This document shows, piece after piece, positions 25,460 to 37,246 of a DNA stretch of 64,000 bases. Under the pieces are notes generated by a model, which did not search any database, was not told the DNA's origin, and saw only the letters and a program-made list of their open reading frames with translations. The DNA is from Rotaria sordida (Eukaryota > Rotifera > Eurotatoria > Philodinida > Philodinidae): assembly GCA_905250125.1 (NCBI GenBank), contig CAJNOL010000118.1, positions 69,931 through 133,930 of the forward strand. The letters run 5' to 3'. Numbering within the stretch: position 1 is the first letter of the stretch; every line of letters starts with the position of its first letter. Position numbers and translations under genes: made by a program.

Positions 25460-28400
25460 TGATTTATGAATGCCAATAAAAATGCTTCTATTACTAGTTG
25501 AAGTCTCAGGATCATTTGAAAATTTGATTTGTTCAATCAAATTTCGTTTATCAGTTGTATAGAGCTTTTCATATACATAAAATAGAATCTTTCTTATTTT
25601 ATTCGTGGAGAAGAAATTCTCATTACATAATAATAATAATAATGGATTGTTATTCAGTCCAGGTTGAAACGCGTAAATAGTATTTGTAATTCAGTCAAAT
25701 AATGACAATACTTAAAAAAGAGTCAAAAATTTAATAGGCAAAAAATGTCATATCATCGTTTATGAAATCAATTTTTATCTTCAATCTTAGCCATTTAAGC
25801 AATTGATGTTTGTCCAATGAATGATGCTGGCAGAAATATTTCTATAAGAAATTTTACATAAGAATATTATGTTTGGAAAACAATCCTACTAAGTTTACAT
25901 GCCTTTGAAACGATTGATGAGAACCATAACATTTATCTGAATGATTAATGCTTGCGATGAATTTGTTTTTGTTGCCATCTCTGCTTGCAGATTTCGATAT
26001 TGTCAGGCAGTTATAAGTTTGTCATAGAGAGACGAACACTGATGTTTTGCTGAAAGAGTAATTGAGAGTTCATGATTGAATAAGTATGTAGCATGTAACT
26101 TAAGGCATGAGACAAATTGTAAATGAAATATTGACAAATACACATTCGATTACTAGAGGTAAGCTTTCGAGAATTTTCTCCTAAAATACATTGTTCATCG
26201 AAATATCAAGATTGCCCTTGAAAAAAAAATAATAATAACAACAACAACATATAAAATCGACTATTTCTGATTATCTATATGTGCAAACGAATAATATTGA
26301 ATAACTGAAAAGATAAATGTCGTTTGCAAGATTTCTATTGACCTTCAAAGACAAAGTAAAAGAAGATTAAATCTGTTGAAGATATATAGCGTTCTACTGC
26401 GATCTTCAACTCAACATTCTTCATACAATCATTATATTAAAATGAAAATGAAATGAAACTGATGCAAAGTATATAATAGTCATTTTCATTCACTTATTCA
26501 ACTAGATTAATTTCAAAAGAAACCAAAGTTAATATTATTTTTCATATAATAAATTAACATACACCTTCCAGCGGATGCTCTGAATTGCATACACATATAT
26601 ATATATATATATAATACATAACACTTAAGATATAAACGAATAAGTGAATGACATTTTGAAATTTCATATGATTCAATTTGACATTAACTGGCTTACCAAA
26701 TATAAATATGCTTTATGTCGACACAATGAAGTTTATCTTTTATTTTATATTATGATAAAATCTCAACTCGATAGCAGACTACTTGAAAAAGTATTTCAAT
26801 AATTCAATTCATATTCGACTATTACATTTGTTGTTCTTTCGAAGTTCACTATTCTTAACTTGTTATTATCTTTAAAAACATTCATTACTACACTGTATAT
26901 GATCGTTTGCCTTTATCTTAATAAATTTAGAGATGTTTATAAAAAAAATCAATATAGTTGAATTGCAAACTGGATCCAAAAGAATACAAATACTGCTTGA
27001 TCGTTCTTAACAAATCAAAACATGTCGCTGTCGTATTTCATATAATAAAAACCACTGATTGTTAAATAATTAGGTTTTCGAGGTATCTTGGAAGCAAAGA
27101 AGTATCATATACTTTGAATCTGATAATAATATTCAATCATTAATACTATTCAATAATGTAGTAAAATTATGAACAGTATATTTCTTTGACTACAATTGCT
27201 GATATAGTCAAGAATGGTATTAGTATACCGTCGAAATTATTATTCATAGGTTATTGGTTATTTCAATAAAAACTCGATCATTAAGCGATGTTTTAGTTTC
27301 AAATGTACGTGGAATATCCTTGAAAATATCATAGTATAACAAAACTGCCTATATAATCAGAAAACATGTTTTGACACAAAAAAAAATGGGTACAATTATT
27401 CTTTTTATTATGTGTTTTTTCTTTCCTACAAGCGTAAACAAAACGAATAGAGATAATGAAACCTAAGTAGTTATTGATCGTTCTTTCTCTTCTTAAGCAT
27501 AAGCAATATAGGTTTGTATTGATTTTATTTTTCTGTATTTCAATGTCAAAGCATTGTAAAATACAATTTCTTTTTAAAAGGATAATTTATGACGCCTTCT
27601 ACAAATTTTGTTATTGTAGTACTGCAGTTAAACATACTAAATTTTATGTTACGTATATCTAATTGATTTGAACTTAAAATTCCCGAAGTTATGAAGGATT
27701 TTCAAATTTTTAATTGTATTTAAATAAAATTTTCAATTATTTTCATATGTATTAGAAAGTTGAGTTGATTCTCTATAAGATTGTGTTAAAATATTCTTAT
27801 TTCAAGAGTACTTCTCTTTTACGACCGGAAATTATCGACTTTGTCTTTTTTAAGTTTTTTTTTTGATCACAATATAGTTTAAATCAGTCTTCATCCATAG
27901 GACAGATTTTGGAATTAGAATTCTGTCTTTGATCATACAAAACTTCGAGGAGAACGAAAATTTTCACATAGTTGCACCTTTTTTTTTGTGAAGCCGAGTT
28001 TTCTGTAAAAAAAAGCGTAGAATTGTGTCTATTTCATCAACATAAATGCTTCGATCAAATTGAAAATTCGAACCCAGGCACTAGAAATTGTTTTTAGCAA
28101 GTAATTTTTTATTTAAAAAAAACATTGCTTCCCTGATTTTTTGGTAGATCTCTCTCATAAAATGCCATATAGAAAAAAAACAAACGCTTTTTAGGGTACC
28201 ATCCGTATTCTGACATTTTTCTTGAAGGAAAAAAGATAAAAAGAAACCAAAACCATTCTTCCCAAACAGTTTGAGAGGGCACATATCAAGAAAACCTTAG
28301 CTCGATCGGATCTAGTAGACAGATAATGGAAGCAGGTGAAAATTAGGTCATTTTTTGACCCTAATGATCTCTATATCTCATAGCAAGAAGTATTATAGAA

Positions 28401-29205
28401 ACTTTGGTCTGCGGCAATTTTTACTCTACTATTCGAGATCTGTCCGCTCTGTGTTTCGGAATGTTCGGTTCATTGGTTCTCGAGAAATCTTTAAATGAGC
28501 GATTTTGATAAGTATTGACAAATTTCGGATTATTTCTAAGCAAATGAAATTTCTGTTTTTTTTTCTCGACAATGATACAATCAATAAAATCTTAAATCAG
28601 TTATTTCTATATACAATTGAATTTGAAGTTATTTTTTGCTAGAGAAGAGAAATAACAAATGAAACTTTCTAAAATAATGCCGAAGAGATTTTTTTTGTGT
28701 TTATTGGAAATGTTTTATGCGTTTAACAATTGCATCACATTCAGTTGAACGATTTCTCAAACAAAGTTTGTAGAATATATCATAGATAATCTTTGAAAAA
28801 CAAATTGACAATTGACAATGTTTATACACTTAAAGATCCAAGAAACAAATCTAATAGAAAAACTTTACTCCATATAAGACGAGTGAAGATTGAATTTCAA
28901 TATTTTGGTATCCAATTGACTGTTAAAGTGGAAAGATTTTTTTATCCTTTGACATTTTTATTCTCTCATAACAATCGACATATTGAGTTGTTCTACCAAT
29001 TAGGATGACACACGTTGACATGATTTTTTGTTAAAATTTGCATGTACGAGTGTGACTTTTCTGTCTATGATATTCGTGGGAGAAGCCAGGAATGATCTAA
29101 TATAATATATACGATGCAATAGAAAGTATATATATTCGCGTGCATTTTTGTTGAAAATCTTGTAGGAATCTCACGATCATTTAGCAAGTACAAATTGTTC
29201 TCGAT
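25460..29205. other. gene-free stretch after the VPS13-type gene
   Basis: No exon is recognised, although this is where the remaining two thirds of a normal VPS13 gene would be expected. There is an AT microsatellite near 26594-26613 and a repeat copy within 27830-28510. Confidence 0.45.
27830..28510. repeat. dispersed repeat family, copy 2
   Basis: The end of this stretch (28330-28510) clearly matches copies 1 and 3: GAAAATTAGGT, GATCTC.ATATCTCATAG, a CTACT block, GAGATCTGTCCGCTCTG, and a TTCATTGGTTCTCGAGAA block. The earlier part is more diverged and its left boundary is uncertain. Confidence 0.5.
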
Positions 29206-30108
29206 ATGGCTCATAAGAACTTAAAAAGATTTGCACCACAACATGCCCTTCGAGTTCTTGAGAATTTTACCCCATCTGAAATTCCGAGAAAGCCTATTGT
29301 ACACTTCGAAACTGTATCAAACGTTTCGATCGAAGCAAGTGTAGATCCACTTGTTTCACTTGTTCCTGATGTCAAAATAATGGTGTCCAAAGCGAAACAG
29401 AAATGTAATGGACCAAAAGATGATTTAACAATTGATGAATCTGCTTCAATTATGCTCTATTCTCTGGAATGGGAACCAAGAGAAAGATCATTCTATGTTA
29501 TTCTCAACAATACTCTGCGAGCCGAAGATGAAGAAAAACTTAAACCATGGCATCTTTATTTAAAATTACTTGTTACTGCATTTGAAAAATTACCATCAAT
29601 TTCTAAAACTATTTATCGAGGAGTAAAAATGGACTTAAGTGCTCAATATCCAATAGGAAAAACATTTGTTTGGTGGGCTTTTTCATCATGTACTGCTTCA
29701 ATAGAAGTACTTCAATCCGAACAATTTCTTGGAAAGACAGGCAGCAGAACTCTATTTAATATTGATTGTGATTCTGAAAAGGATATTCAACAACATTCAT
29801 TCTTTCCAACAGAAGATGAAATATTACTTATCGCTGCTCGAAAATTTAAAGTGGTCTCGCGTCTCGATTCGGGCAATGATCTTCATATAATTCAAGTAAA
29901 AGAAATTGAATCCGATTATCCTCTTCTAGGATCGTCAAGTAAAAAACATGATTCTACTCAATCAGACAATAGATCTCTATTGAGCCGTCGTGAAGATTCA
30001 ACAACTACCTCTGTAGGCTCATCTGAGCCCTTAGGACCGGCTCCACCGATGCCACCTCAATTTCCGGCTGGACCTCGGCCTCAAAAACCGCCTAATTTCC
30101 CACGATAG
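29206..30108 (+). CDS. mono-ADP-ribosyltransferase, arginine-specific (R-S-E) type
   Basis: An intronless protein of 300 residues. It has the R-S-E triad of arginine-specific ADP-ribosyltransferases: R138 in TIYRGVK, S160-S161 in [10 protein letters not shown], and an ExE motif E203-D204-E205 in FPTEDEILL. The fold order (helical N-terminus, YRG, FSS, ExE) is that of vertebrate-type ARTs. The second Glu of ExE is the one used for NAD cleavage and arginine attack. After the catalytic domain (ending about 230) is a low-complexity tail: Ser-rich 240-275, then [19 protein letters not shown], a possible SH3/WW ligand. There is no signal peptide, so it is probably intracellular. ART genes are strongly expanded in bdelloid rotifers (general knowledge). 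A decayed ART-TPR relative lies 4.2 kb downstream on the other strand. The codon use is slightly less AT-biased than that of its neighbours. Confidence 0.85.
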   Translation: MAHKNLKRFAPQHALRVLENFTPSEIPRKPIVHFETVSNVSIEASVDPLVSLVPDVKIMVSKAKQKCNGPKDDLTIDESASIMLYSLEWEPRERSFYVILNNTLRAEDEEKLKPWHLYLKLLVTAFEKLPSISKTIYRGVKMDLSAQYPIGKTFVWWAFSSCTASIEVLQSEQFLGKTGSRTLFNIDCDSEKDIQQHSFFPTEDEILLIAARKFKVVSRLDSGNDLHIIQVKEIESDYPLLGSSSKKHDSTQSDNRSLLSRREDSTTTSVGSSEPLGPAPPMPPQFPAGPRPQKPPNFPR

Positions 30109-30327
30109 TTGTCTATCTGAACACTATGGAATATTTATTTATCTGACTGAGTGACTAATCTAATTGCAACTTTTATTTTTTATTTTTTTTTGTTGAAATA
30201 CGAATCTTAACTCTATTATACTCGTATTTATTCTGATCAATTAATAATTACTGTACAAACATTATCGCAATTACTCACAATATTCAATAGTAAAATTATT
30301 GTCAAATAATTTATAAATCAAATAATA

Positions 30328-30882
30328 CTTAGAGTTGACCAAAAATTCTAAGCCCGGTGTTTAAAGGACCTTGTCCAATAAGGTAACCTATTCAGAAATG
30401 AAAAATCCAATATTCGATGTTGCAGAGGTTTTTGAGGCGTGTCGAATGGTATATAGTAAATCCTGTTTTCATAAGACTTTCAAGGGAGTAGAGTCAATTT
30501 ACTGATAGACGATTACACAGCCACACCAAAGCATGATAGGTTTCTGAATATTCTGGTCCTTGGTGTTAGTTGAGAGTATTTGTAAAATATTTTTTCTCAC
30601 ATACGATTTTGTAGAGTTTTTGACGGGCTACCACCTCGTATACTTTGCGTCTCCATTCATCTTGTCAGTGTGAGTATGGGTGGGTGTGGGTATGTAGTCG
30701 TCTATCAGTAAATTGACTCTAGTTCCTTTAAAGTCTTATGAAAACAGGATTTACTATATACCGTTCGACATGCCTTAAAAAGCTCTATAACATCAGATAT
30801 TTGATTTTTCATTTCTGAATAGGTTACCTTATCCGACAAGGTCCGTTAAACACTGGGCTTAGGATTTTTGGTCAACGCTAAG
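30328..30882. mobile_element. MITE-like inverted-repeat element, 555 bp
   Basis: The ends are complementary for about 185 bp each (30328-30515 and 30695-30882). Both begin CTTAG.GTTGACCAAAAAT and continue with AGGTAACCTATTCAGAAATG, TATATAGTAAATCCTGTTTT and TCAATTTACTGATAGACGA. About 90% of positions agree. The centre carries a short TGGGTGGGTGTGGG tract. There is no open frame of useful length. The flanking duplication is not clear, so the superfamily is unassigned. Confidence 0.85.
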
Positions 30883-31220
30883 CATTATACAGGATACACA
30901 TGAAATGAAAACAAGTTTCAGTAAATATGTTTCTGCATCGCACTTAAATTTGAAGTATAACGTAGATCAGAAATGCTACATAGTATCAACTTGTTAAACA
31001 GTATGTATAAGTCTTCTCTGTTGATTTTTGCGATAGATTTCGAAACAATGAAAACGAATTTCTAACAAATTACTCTCATCGACCAAGACTTAGCTAGCAG
31101 ACTAGCATTTGTAGCTTTAAGACAACATCCCATGAAAGTCACTTTTTTGATAGTGTGTCTAATTTAGTAACGATAAAATTTAATCTGACAGATTTGTGCA
31201 TTGTTTGTTTTCTTTAAATA

Positions 31221-31808
31221 CACCTCCTGGGCAAATGTATTTTCTCTCTCTCATTTGTTTTCATGTCGAACTCGTATGTGTCAAGTAAATGTTGGTTACA
31301 AAAATGACTTAAATACTATTTTACTGTAGTTTATGATTGATTACCACCTACGGCAATGAAGAATGTACGTCATTCAATGCCAGCGACCAACATTACAAAT
31401 GAGTTGCTGGATAGAGTACTTCATGGCTGGGTTATCTCTTTTATTGATAGTTTATGAATGTTTTACCGACTTTACTTAATCTGTATTTGTAGTAATTGAC
31501 AATACTGCATTTTTTGAGAGAGCTTCGGGTCGGCAACAAAAAGAGTTTAATGATTCAAACTAGTAAAACAGTTAGCAGATACAAAAAAAGAGATAGTCCA
31601 CTCTCGAAACATTTTGTCAACCAACTCATTTGTAGTGTTGCTCAATTATATTGAAAGACGTATATTCTTCATTGAAGCAAAACGCCATCAATTATACACT
31701 ATGCTACGATAAAGTACTTAAGCCATCCTTGTAACTAGCCTTCACCTGAGACCAAAGAAATTCTTTATGAAAAACGAATGAAGGAGGAAAGATTTTTGCC
31801 CACGAGTG
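31221..31808. mobile_element. Tc1/mariner-like MITE, 588 bp
   Basis: The termini CACCTCCTGGGCAAA and (reverse complement of the right end) CACTCGTGGGCAAAA match, and both are flanked by TA (31219-31220 and 31809-31810). Internally, 31365-31430 pairs with 31620-31680 through AATGAAGAAT.TACGTC.TTCAAT and ACAAATGAGTTG. The TA flanks and the CACT..TGGGCAAAAAT-like end are typical of Tc1/mariner derivatives. It is non-coding and moderately diverged. Confidence 0.7.
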
Positions 31809-31847
31809 TATATCTTAATTCAAGTGAGGTTTTACTTGAGATGCGAA

Positions 31848-32180
31848 GCATAAATGTTGATTTTAGAGAACATAAATGGTGTGTTTGAGACCATAAATAT
31901 AAAGAAACAGCATAAATGTAGAGAATTTTTAAGAAACCTCGGGTATGTTCTAAGATGTTATGGCATGGGTTTTATAGTGAAAAATCATGATTTTCTCTAC
32001 ATTTTTGATCGAAGTGTCACCATTTATGATTGCCTAACTCTACATTTATGTTTATCATTCCCCACATTTTATGGTTTCTGCTGTTTAATACACAGTAATA
32101 TGATTATTTTTTGCTTAATTTTACCTAATTTTATCCTTAAGACCATAAATGTAGACTTTTAGAGCAATAAATGTAAAGGA
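31848..32180. repeat. cluster of CATAAATGTAGA-like short repeats in both orientations
   Basis: Variants of the 12-mer occur at about 31850, 31870, 31890, 31911, 32143 and 32168. The reverse complement CTCTACATTTATG occurs at 32037-32049, with related forms at 32005 and 32065. A long open frame here (31854-32162) follows the repeat and does not look like a protein. It may be the subterminal repeats of a transposon. Confidence 0.55.
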
Positions 32181-32603
32181 GCTATACAAAATGGTGAAGT
32201 TTTTCTGGTTGGACACCACTCATGATGGAGACGATGGTGATATCGATGGAAAAGAAGACATTTCTGTCTTAGAAAGAAACAATTTAACTGTATATCCCGA
32301 TCCATCGTTATCGCTATCTCAGCGATTAAATACATGTGCTAATCAACACGAAACTACTGATGATGGCAACACTCAAAATTCGTTTATCAAGGAAATATCG
32401 CTTGTTTTCATTGCTTGTGAGTGGAAGGATCTGTTTAATTGAACGCATCAGAAAATGAAACCAGATTGAGCTGATATATTTTATAAAAAGTTGACTTTAT
32501 CTGGAGTTAAATATCCAGTAAAATTTAAAACACTATATACTAAAAGTGGAACAAACATATCATTTTTTTTCTTGCTACGCTACTTATAATTTTAGCATAT
32601 GTA

Positions 32604-33591
32604 GGGATACGCAAGCTCAGCTTACGAACTCCGTTCAAATGAGCGAAAGAACTGTTCGAACAGCTCATTTGAGCGAACCGAACTTTTTGTAGGGGTACCC
32701 ATTAGTCTTCAAGGGCTACCCTGTAGAGGTACCCATAGGTCCTCCAGGGCTACCCTATACGGGTCGCATAGGTCCTCAAGTCCTACTGTAGGGCGATACC
32801 CTTGGGTCCTCAAGTCCTACTATTGGGGGTACTCTTGGGTTCTCAAGTCTTACTACTGGAAGGTACCCGAGTGGGTTCAAATTTTTTTCTCTTTATTGTG
32901 AGGGCAAGTGATGGGCATGTTCGGGTCAATCATAGAGTTATCGAGGGTGCTCTATCGATTGATGGGTATATGTAGGGGTGCCCACCCGTCCCATCACTGA
33001 GAAATAGGATCCTACCATATGATTGGTCCAAAAATAGACCAATCAGATTTCAGAAGCCGTTTTTTCTCTTATTGTAAGGGCAACACATAGCCATATTCGG
33101 GCCAGTCATAGGGTTATCGAGGATGCCCTATCGATTCATGGGTATATGTATGGGCTCCTACCCAGTGAAACACAGCGAAAATACAGCTTTGGCATTTGTC
33201 CTTGAGGACCCAAGGGTACCTCCAATAATAGGACTTGAGGACCCAAGGGCATCCCCCAATAATAGGACTTGAGGACCAAATGGTATCCCCCAGTAATAGA
33301 ACTTGAGGACCTATGGCACCCTATAGGGCAGCCCTCGAGAACCTATGAGTACCCCTAGAAATAGTTAGGTTCGTTCGAATGAGCCGTTCGAAGAGCTCGG
33401 CTCATTTGAAATGAGCTGTTTCAAAAGCTCGGTTCGTTCAAATGAGCTGTTCTAACAGTTCAGCTCATGTGAGATGAGCTGTTTGAGAAAGGTCAGTTCG
33501 CTCAAATGAACTGTTCGAATAGTTGAGTTCGTTTCAGTGAGCGTTTTCAACGGCTCATTATTTGTGAGCTTGAGCTGAGCTTGCGTACCCC
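32604..33591. mobile_element. fold-back element with TA flanks, about 988 bp
   Basis: The ends GGGATACGCAAGCTCAGC and GCTGAGCTTGCGTACCCC are inverted copies, flanked by TA at 32602-32603 and 33592-33593. Each arm contains a run of AGCTCATTTGA/TTCGAACAGCTC units and then GTAGGGGTACCC/GGGTCCTCAAGTCCTACTA units repeated several times. The centre has a direct duplication (about 32885-32990 and 33060-33170) sharing GAGTTATCGAGG and GGGTATATGTA. It is markedly more GC-rich than its surroundings, so it was probably acquired from elsewhere. No coding capacity. Confidence 0.85.
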
Positions 33592-34289
33592 TACTACCAA
33601 CTCCATATATGTACTCAAAAAATTGTGAAGAAACAAACAAGACATATTAGAACATTCAAGTTCTTTACATATAAGTTTTTTCCCAAAATTAAAAGTATAA
33701 TTCATGTCAACTATGTCTTAATCAAAAAGTGAGCAGTATCATTGGAGATCAGTTTTTGTTTATAAAAAGACTGGATTAGAAAGGAGTAGCTGGAACCCAT
33801 TGACTCCATTTCGAAGGAAAAATACGAAAAGAGTCCATTCATAGGGATTTTATCGTGAGATGGTACGTTTGTCTACAAAAAAAACCACAAAGATATTACA
33901 TCGTTTTCGTTTTATCTGCGAGCATTGGATGGAGTCTGTTCAATGATAGACGTGGTTGGCCGCTCATTGTGATTATTAAACATCAATTTTTGTCTGCGAG
34001 AGTCTTGCTCAACACTGAATAGTCTTTTTTGAATTAATCATTGTTCTATCGAGTGCATTGAAAATAATCGGAAAGTTTTCTTCCAATTTCGTCATAATAT
34101 ATTTGTTTGTTCGATTGCAACTCAAGAACATGAGGACAGCAATCAACATTCGCTGATGTCAATAAATTACATGTTCACATTTCTTTGAGACAGTTGCATT
34201 TCATGACAACTGTCGTATGAAGAGTCAATAGGTGTATATATGCGCATGAGTCTAAATGCTAGGTGAAGAGCCGCCCGTACGCCACATTA

Positions 34290-34930
34290 TCAAACCAATA
34301 CCTGATATCCATCTGATAACTGCTCATTGACTGGTGTGTTGCAGCGATGTTGTTGTTGTAGGTAATACAAAAAAAATGGATGATTTTCTGGAGGAGAATT
34401 CTCTTCAATTTTTAGTATTTTCTCATCATGTGATAAGGCAATCGAAATGTTTTCTTTTCCGTCATAGGCTACAGCAAGATTATTATAATTAGTAGTGAGA
34501 GACTTAATAATTTCTTCCACGTCACGATCTAGTGCTGTCTTGAGAAAAGTATTCTATATTTCGATCATTTTATTGAATTCATCAATCATGGTTATACATC
34601 CATACCCAGTTTCAATCTCCATTTGTACATATTCAGCTAAATTTCGTAGTCCTTGAGCATCATCGTCAGTCAATATTAACTGCACTTTTCGAAGTTGATC
34701 TTGAATTTGTTTCATTAAATCAATTCGAAAGATGCCATCTGTCGAGAAAAGAATCTTTTTTTCTGAAGTCGAGTACTGTCTAATATTCTTTCATGAAGCA
34801 CATAGAGTCGAAGATATACTCGAATTATTATCCATCTGGAATAATATTCCTACCAAGTTAGGATCATCTAGTGTACCATCGGAAAAGACAAAAGAGACAT
34901 CAAAATCGATGCTGCTAAACACAAAGTTGT
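34290..34930 (-). pseudogene. decayed ADP-ribosyltransferase-TPR protein fragment
   Basis: Read on the minus strand, the segment gives, in one frame, the end of an ART domain (NLVGILFQMD, SSISST, then YSTSEKKILFSTDGIFRID), a linker (MKQIQDQLRKVQL, LRNLAEYVQMEIE), and degenerate TPR-type units (NYNNLAVAYDGKENISIALSHDEKIL). I recall this order as that of bdelloid ART-TPR proteins. It is broken by at least two in-frame stops: a TGA near 34796 in the ART part and a TAG near 34551 before the TPR part. The ART acidic motif reads SEKKILF, where ExE (EKEILF) is expected, so the catalytic Glu appears to be lost. The upstream R and S parts and most TPR repeats are missing. Only a shorter C-terminal open frame remains. 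Confidence 0.65.
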
Positions 34931-35311
34931 TGAAAAAAAAGATGCGAGCTTTGTTTTTTTTCCCGCTATTCTAAGTTAACATCGCACAGTCTTTGTTCTT
35001 GATAAACAGTGCAAGTGTGGTTGTTGATCTTCTCTTCACTAACACGCAGACCACATTCTCACTCACACCTACATCTCACAACAATACGTAGATAACTACA
35101 ATATTTGGAACTGATAAATTCTACTAAGACTAAGAAAATGTAATAAGATTATCATGTTTTATTTAATCAGTTTTTAGCATCTTCGTCGATTATTTTATAA
35201 AACTGAACGAAATTTTCAAAAAACAAAACTTTATCAACGCTCATGTATATAATTATTATCCTGATCTATTACTAATTTTAATCGTATCAGTTAATTGACA
35301 TGAAAAAAGCA

Positions 35312-35616
35312 CTAAACTTCTTTCATCGCTTTTATTATTTGTGCAATATCAACATATTGTAGTTCTGGAAATATTTTTTGAATACACCTGAAATGTTTTC
35401 TAAACACAAAAAAATGTCGATCAATTACAAAGTACCATTTTCTGAAACAATTCGATTAACAAAAACATCATGTTAAATATAATCCGAAACCATGCACACA
35501 TTTTGTTTAGAATTTGGATTATCTTGATAAATTACATTTTGTAAATTAGCTAACCCCTCAACTATTTGTTTTACTAATATAGTTCGAATAAATTTTGTAC
35601 ATTTGCTATTACTCAT
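35312..35616 (-). CDS. small two-exon protein, 82 residues, unknown
   Basis: Exon 1 is 35498-35616 and exon 2 is 35312-35441. The 56-bp intron (GTGCAT...TTTCAG) keeps the frame across a phase-2 junction. The predicted protein starts MSNSKCTKFIRTIL and continues KQIVEGLANLQNVIYQDNP. It ends in an aromatic/basic region (WYFVIDRHFFVF, FRCIQKIFPELQYVDIAQII) and KAMKEV before TAG. The intron size fits the other genes here. Without that intron exon 1 would run into a stop. No signal peptide or known motif was recognised. The alternating charged and hydrophobic residues look like a folded helical protein. No expression evidence is available, and a chance structure cannot be excluded. Confidence 0.5.
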
Positions 35617-36009
35617 GTCTTATCGAACGAGGTGCACAGAAACAAAAATATGTTCGTAAAGAAAGAATTTTTTGTTTCAGTCAGTATTTATTAAAGATAC
35701 ATTGAAATCAACACTTATTGCAGCATTTTTGTATCGCATTTTATCCATGTGAAATATTGACCAATTGATAAAAGACGTTTTGACAATGTTATTATAGTTT
35801 CTTAGTCATAGAAGAAGTTACCCACCTCAAACATGGTGATTATCTAATAGTAAATTGGTGCACTAATCTACTAAACTTTCAAACAGTTTGCCGTTATGGA
35901 AATCAAGGTCGATGACCTTTTAAATCGTTTCAAAACATATCGAATTATCTTTGCGTCATTTTTCAAATTTAAATTATTCATATTGGTCATTGTCTCCATA
36001 GTGATCACT

Positions 36010-36075
36010 GTAGCTAAGTGATTAAGATGTTCAGCGCATAATACCAAGGTACTGTATTCTAAGCTCGTTGCTACC
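36010..36075 (+). other. tRNA-like sequence, possibly a SINE or tRNA relic
   Basis: TAGCTAAGTGATTAAGA resembles a polymerase III A box, and GTATTCTAAGCTC about 40 bases on resembles a degraded B box. GTAGC and GCTAC at the edges are complementary. The T-arm does not pair and no good anticodon arm forms, so this is not a working tRNA. Confidence 0.3.
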
Positions 36076-37146
36076 AGCAAAGAATAATTTTGAACAAGGC
36101 AACATTGGGTGTTCGTCTCCGACCATTTATTCGATATCAGATTAGTTACACTATGACATGCACTGATCCTTGTGGCTTGTCAGTATGTACGATGAGGTCA
36201 AGTGTTTGAGTGGAAGGATTTGGTGACAGGCTAGGATTCTGTTTCAATCAACACCAAGTAGTAGCTTTATGGAAAGATATCCAGGTAATCAAACTGTCCT
36301 TGAACAATATTCTATATTGCACATTAGTCGAAAGATAAAGTATTCTTCTTGTTTATCTTCGTGAAATAGTTCTAAATGAATCTTTTAAACATTATAAATA
36401 TTTAGTATTTTCTCTTATTATAAATCGACTTGTTATTTAACAAAATAGTTTTATTTGGTTCTCACGTTCATAAAACGATAGTAATTTTGTCTAGGGAATA
36501 ATATTTATTCAACAACCGATAAAGAAAAAAAATTGACTTTAAATATTTTTTACACCTAACATTCTCTAATTTTTTTTCCGAAAAAAAATAGTAAATCGGC
36601 TCATTTCCTCGATTTACAATATTTTTAATTATCAAGTTTTAACATTTTTTTTTACAAAAAAATGTGTAAATTAATGTTTTTCTTCTTTTTCAAATATTAT
36701 TTCGATTTATAATATAATATAGTCAAACTTAATTATGATTGCTTAAAAGAAAAAGATCGGCTGTATTTTTATATTTGTCAATAGCAGAAAAAAAAAGACG
36801 TTTCTTTTCAAAAAAAAAAACATATAAAATGTCAGTCAATATGAATAAGTAAACGAGAAGAGCGTCAATTAACTTGACATAATATTTTATGTATATTATG
36901 CATTAAAAGTTTTGATTAAATAACTTGCGTATAAAAAGATATTCTATTTACTCTCATATTTTGTCTATTACTGTTGATGTTATTATTGTTGTTAGAGTAA
37001 CTCAATTTCTTTTATTCTCATTTCGTCTTTTTCTTTTACCATTTTTTTTTCTTCTTTTTTCTTTTACTAGCCGTTATAAAGAATAGCATGCATAAAACAG
37101 AGAAAAGAAAAAAAACAAGAAAGAGTTCGAATTTACATCATCATCA

Positions 37147-37246
37147 NNNNNNNNNNNNNNNNNNNNNNNNNNNNNNNNNNNNNNNNNNNNNNNNNNNNNN
37201 NNNNNNNNNNNNNNNNNNNNNNNNNNNNNNNNNNNNNNNNNNNNNN
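37147..37246. other. assembly gap (100 N)
   Basis: Exactly 100 undetermined bases, which suggests a placeholder of unknown true size. The sequences on either side do not obviously belong together. Confidence 0.99.

Larger units (their letters stand above)
30109..34289. other. island of non-autonomous transposable elements
   Basis: No gene was recognised. The space is largely filled by fold-back elements at 30328-30882, 31221-31808 and 32604-33591 and a short-motif repeat at 31848-32180 (all listed separately). The stretch 33600-34280 is unremarkable. Confidence 0.6.

Noticed and set aside
31854-32162. Plus-strand open frame of 102 codons
   Set aside because: It coincides with the CATAAATGTAGA repeat cluster, and its translation simply follows the repeats.
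34732-34974. Plus-strand 80-codon frame
   Set aside because: It is the antisense of the ART part of the ART-TPR relic, which gives a recognisable protein in the other direction.
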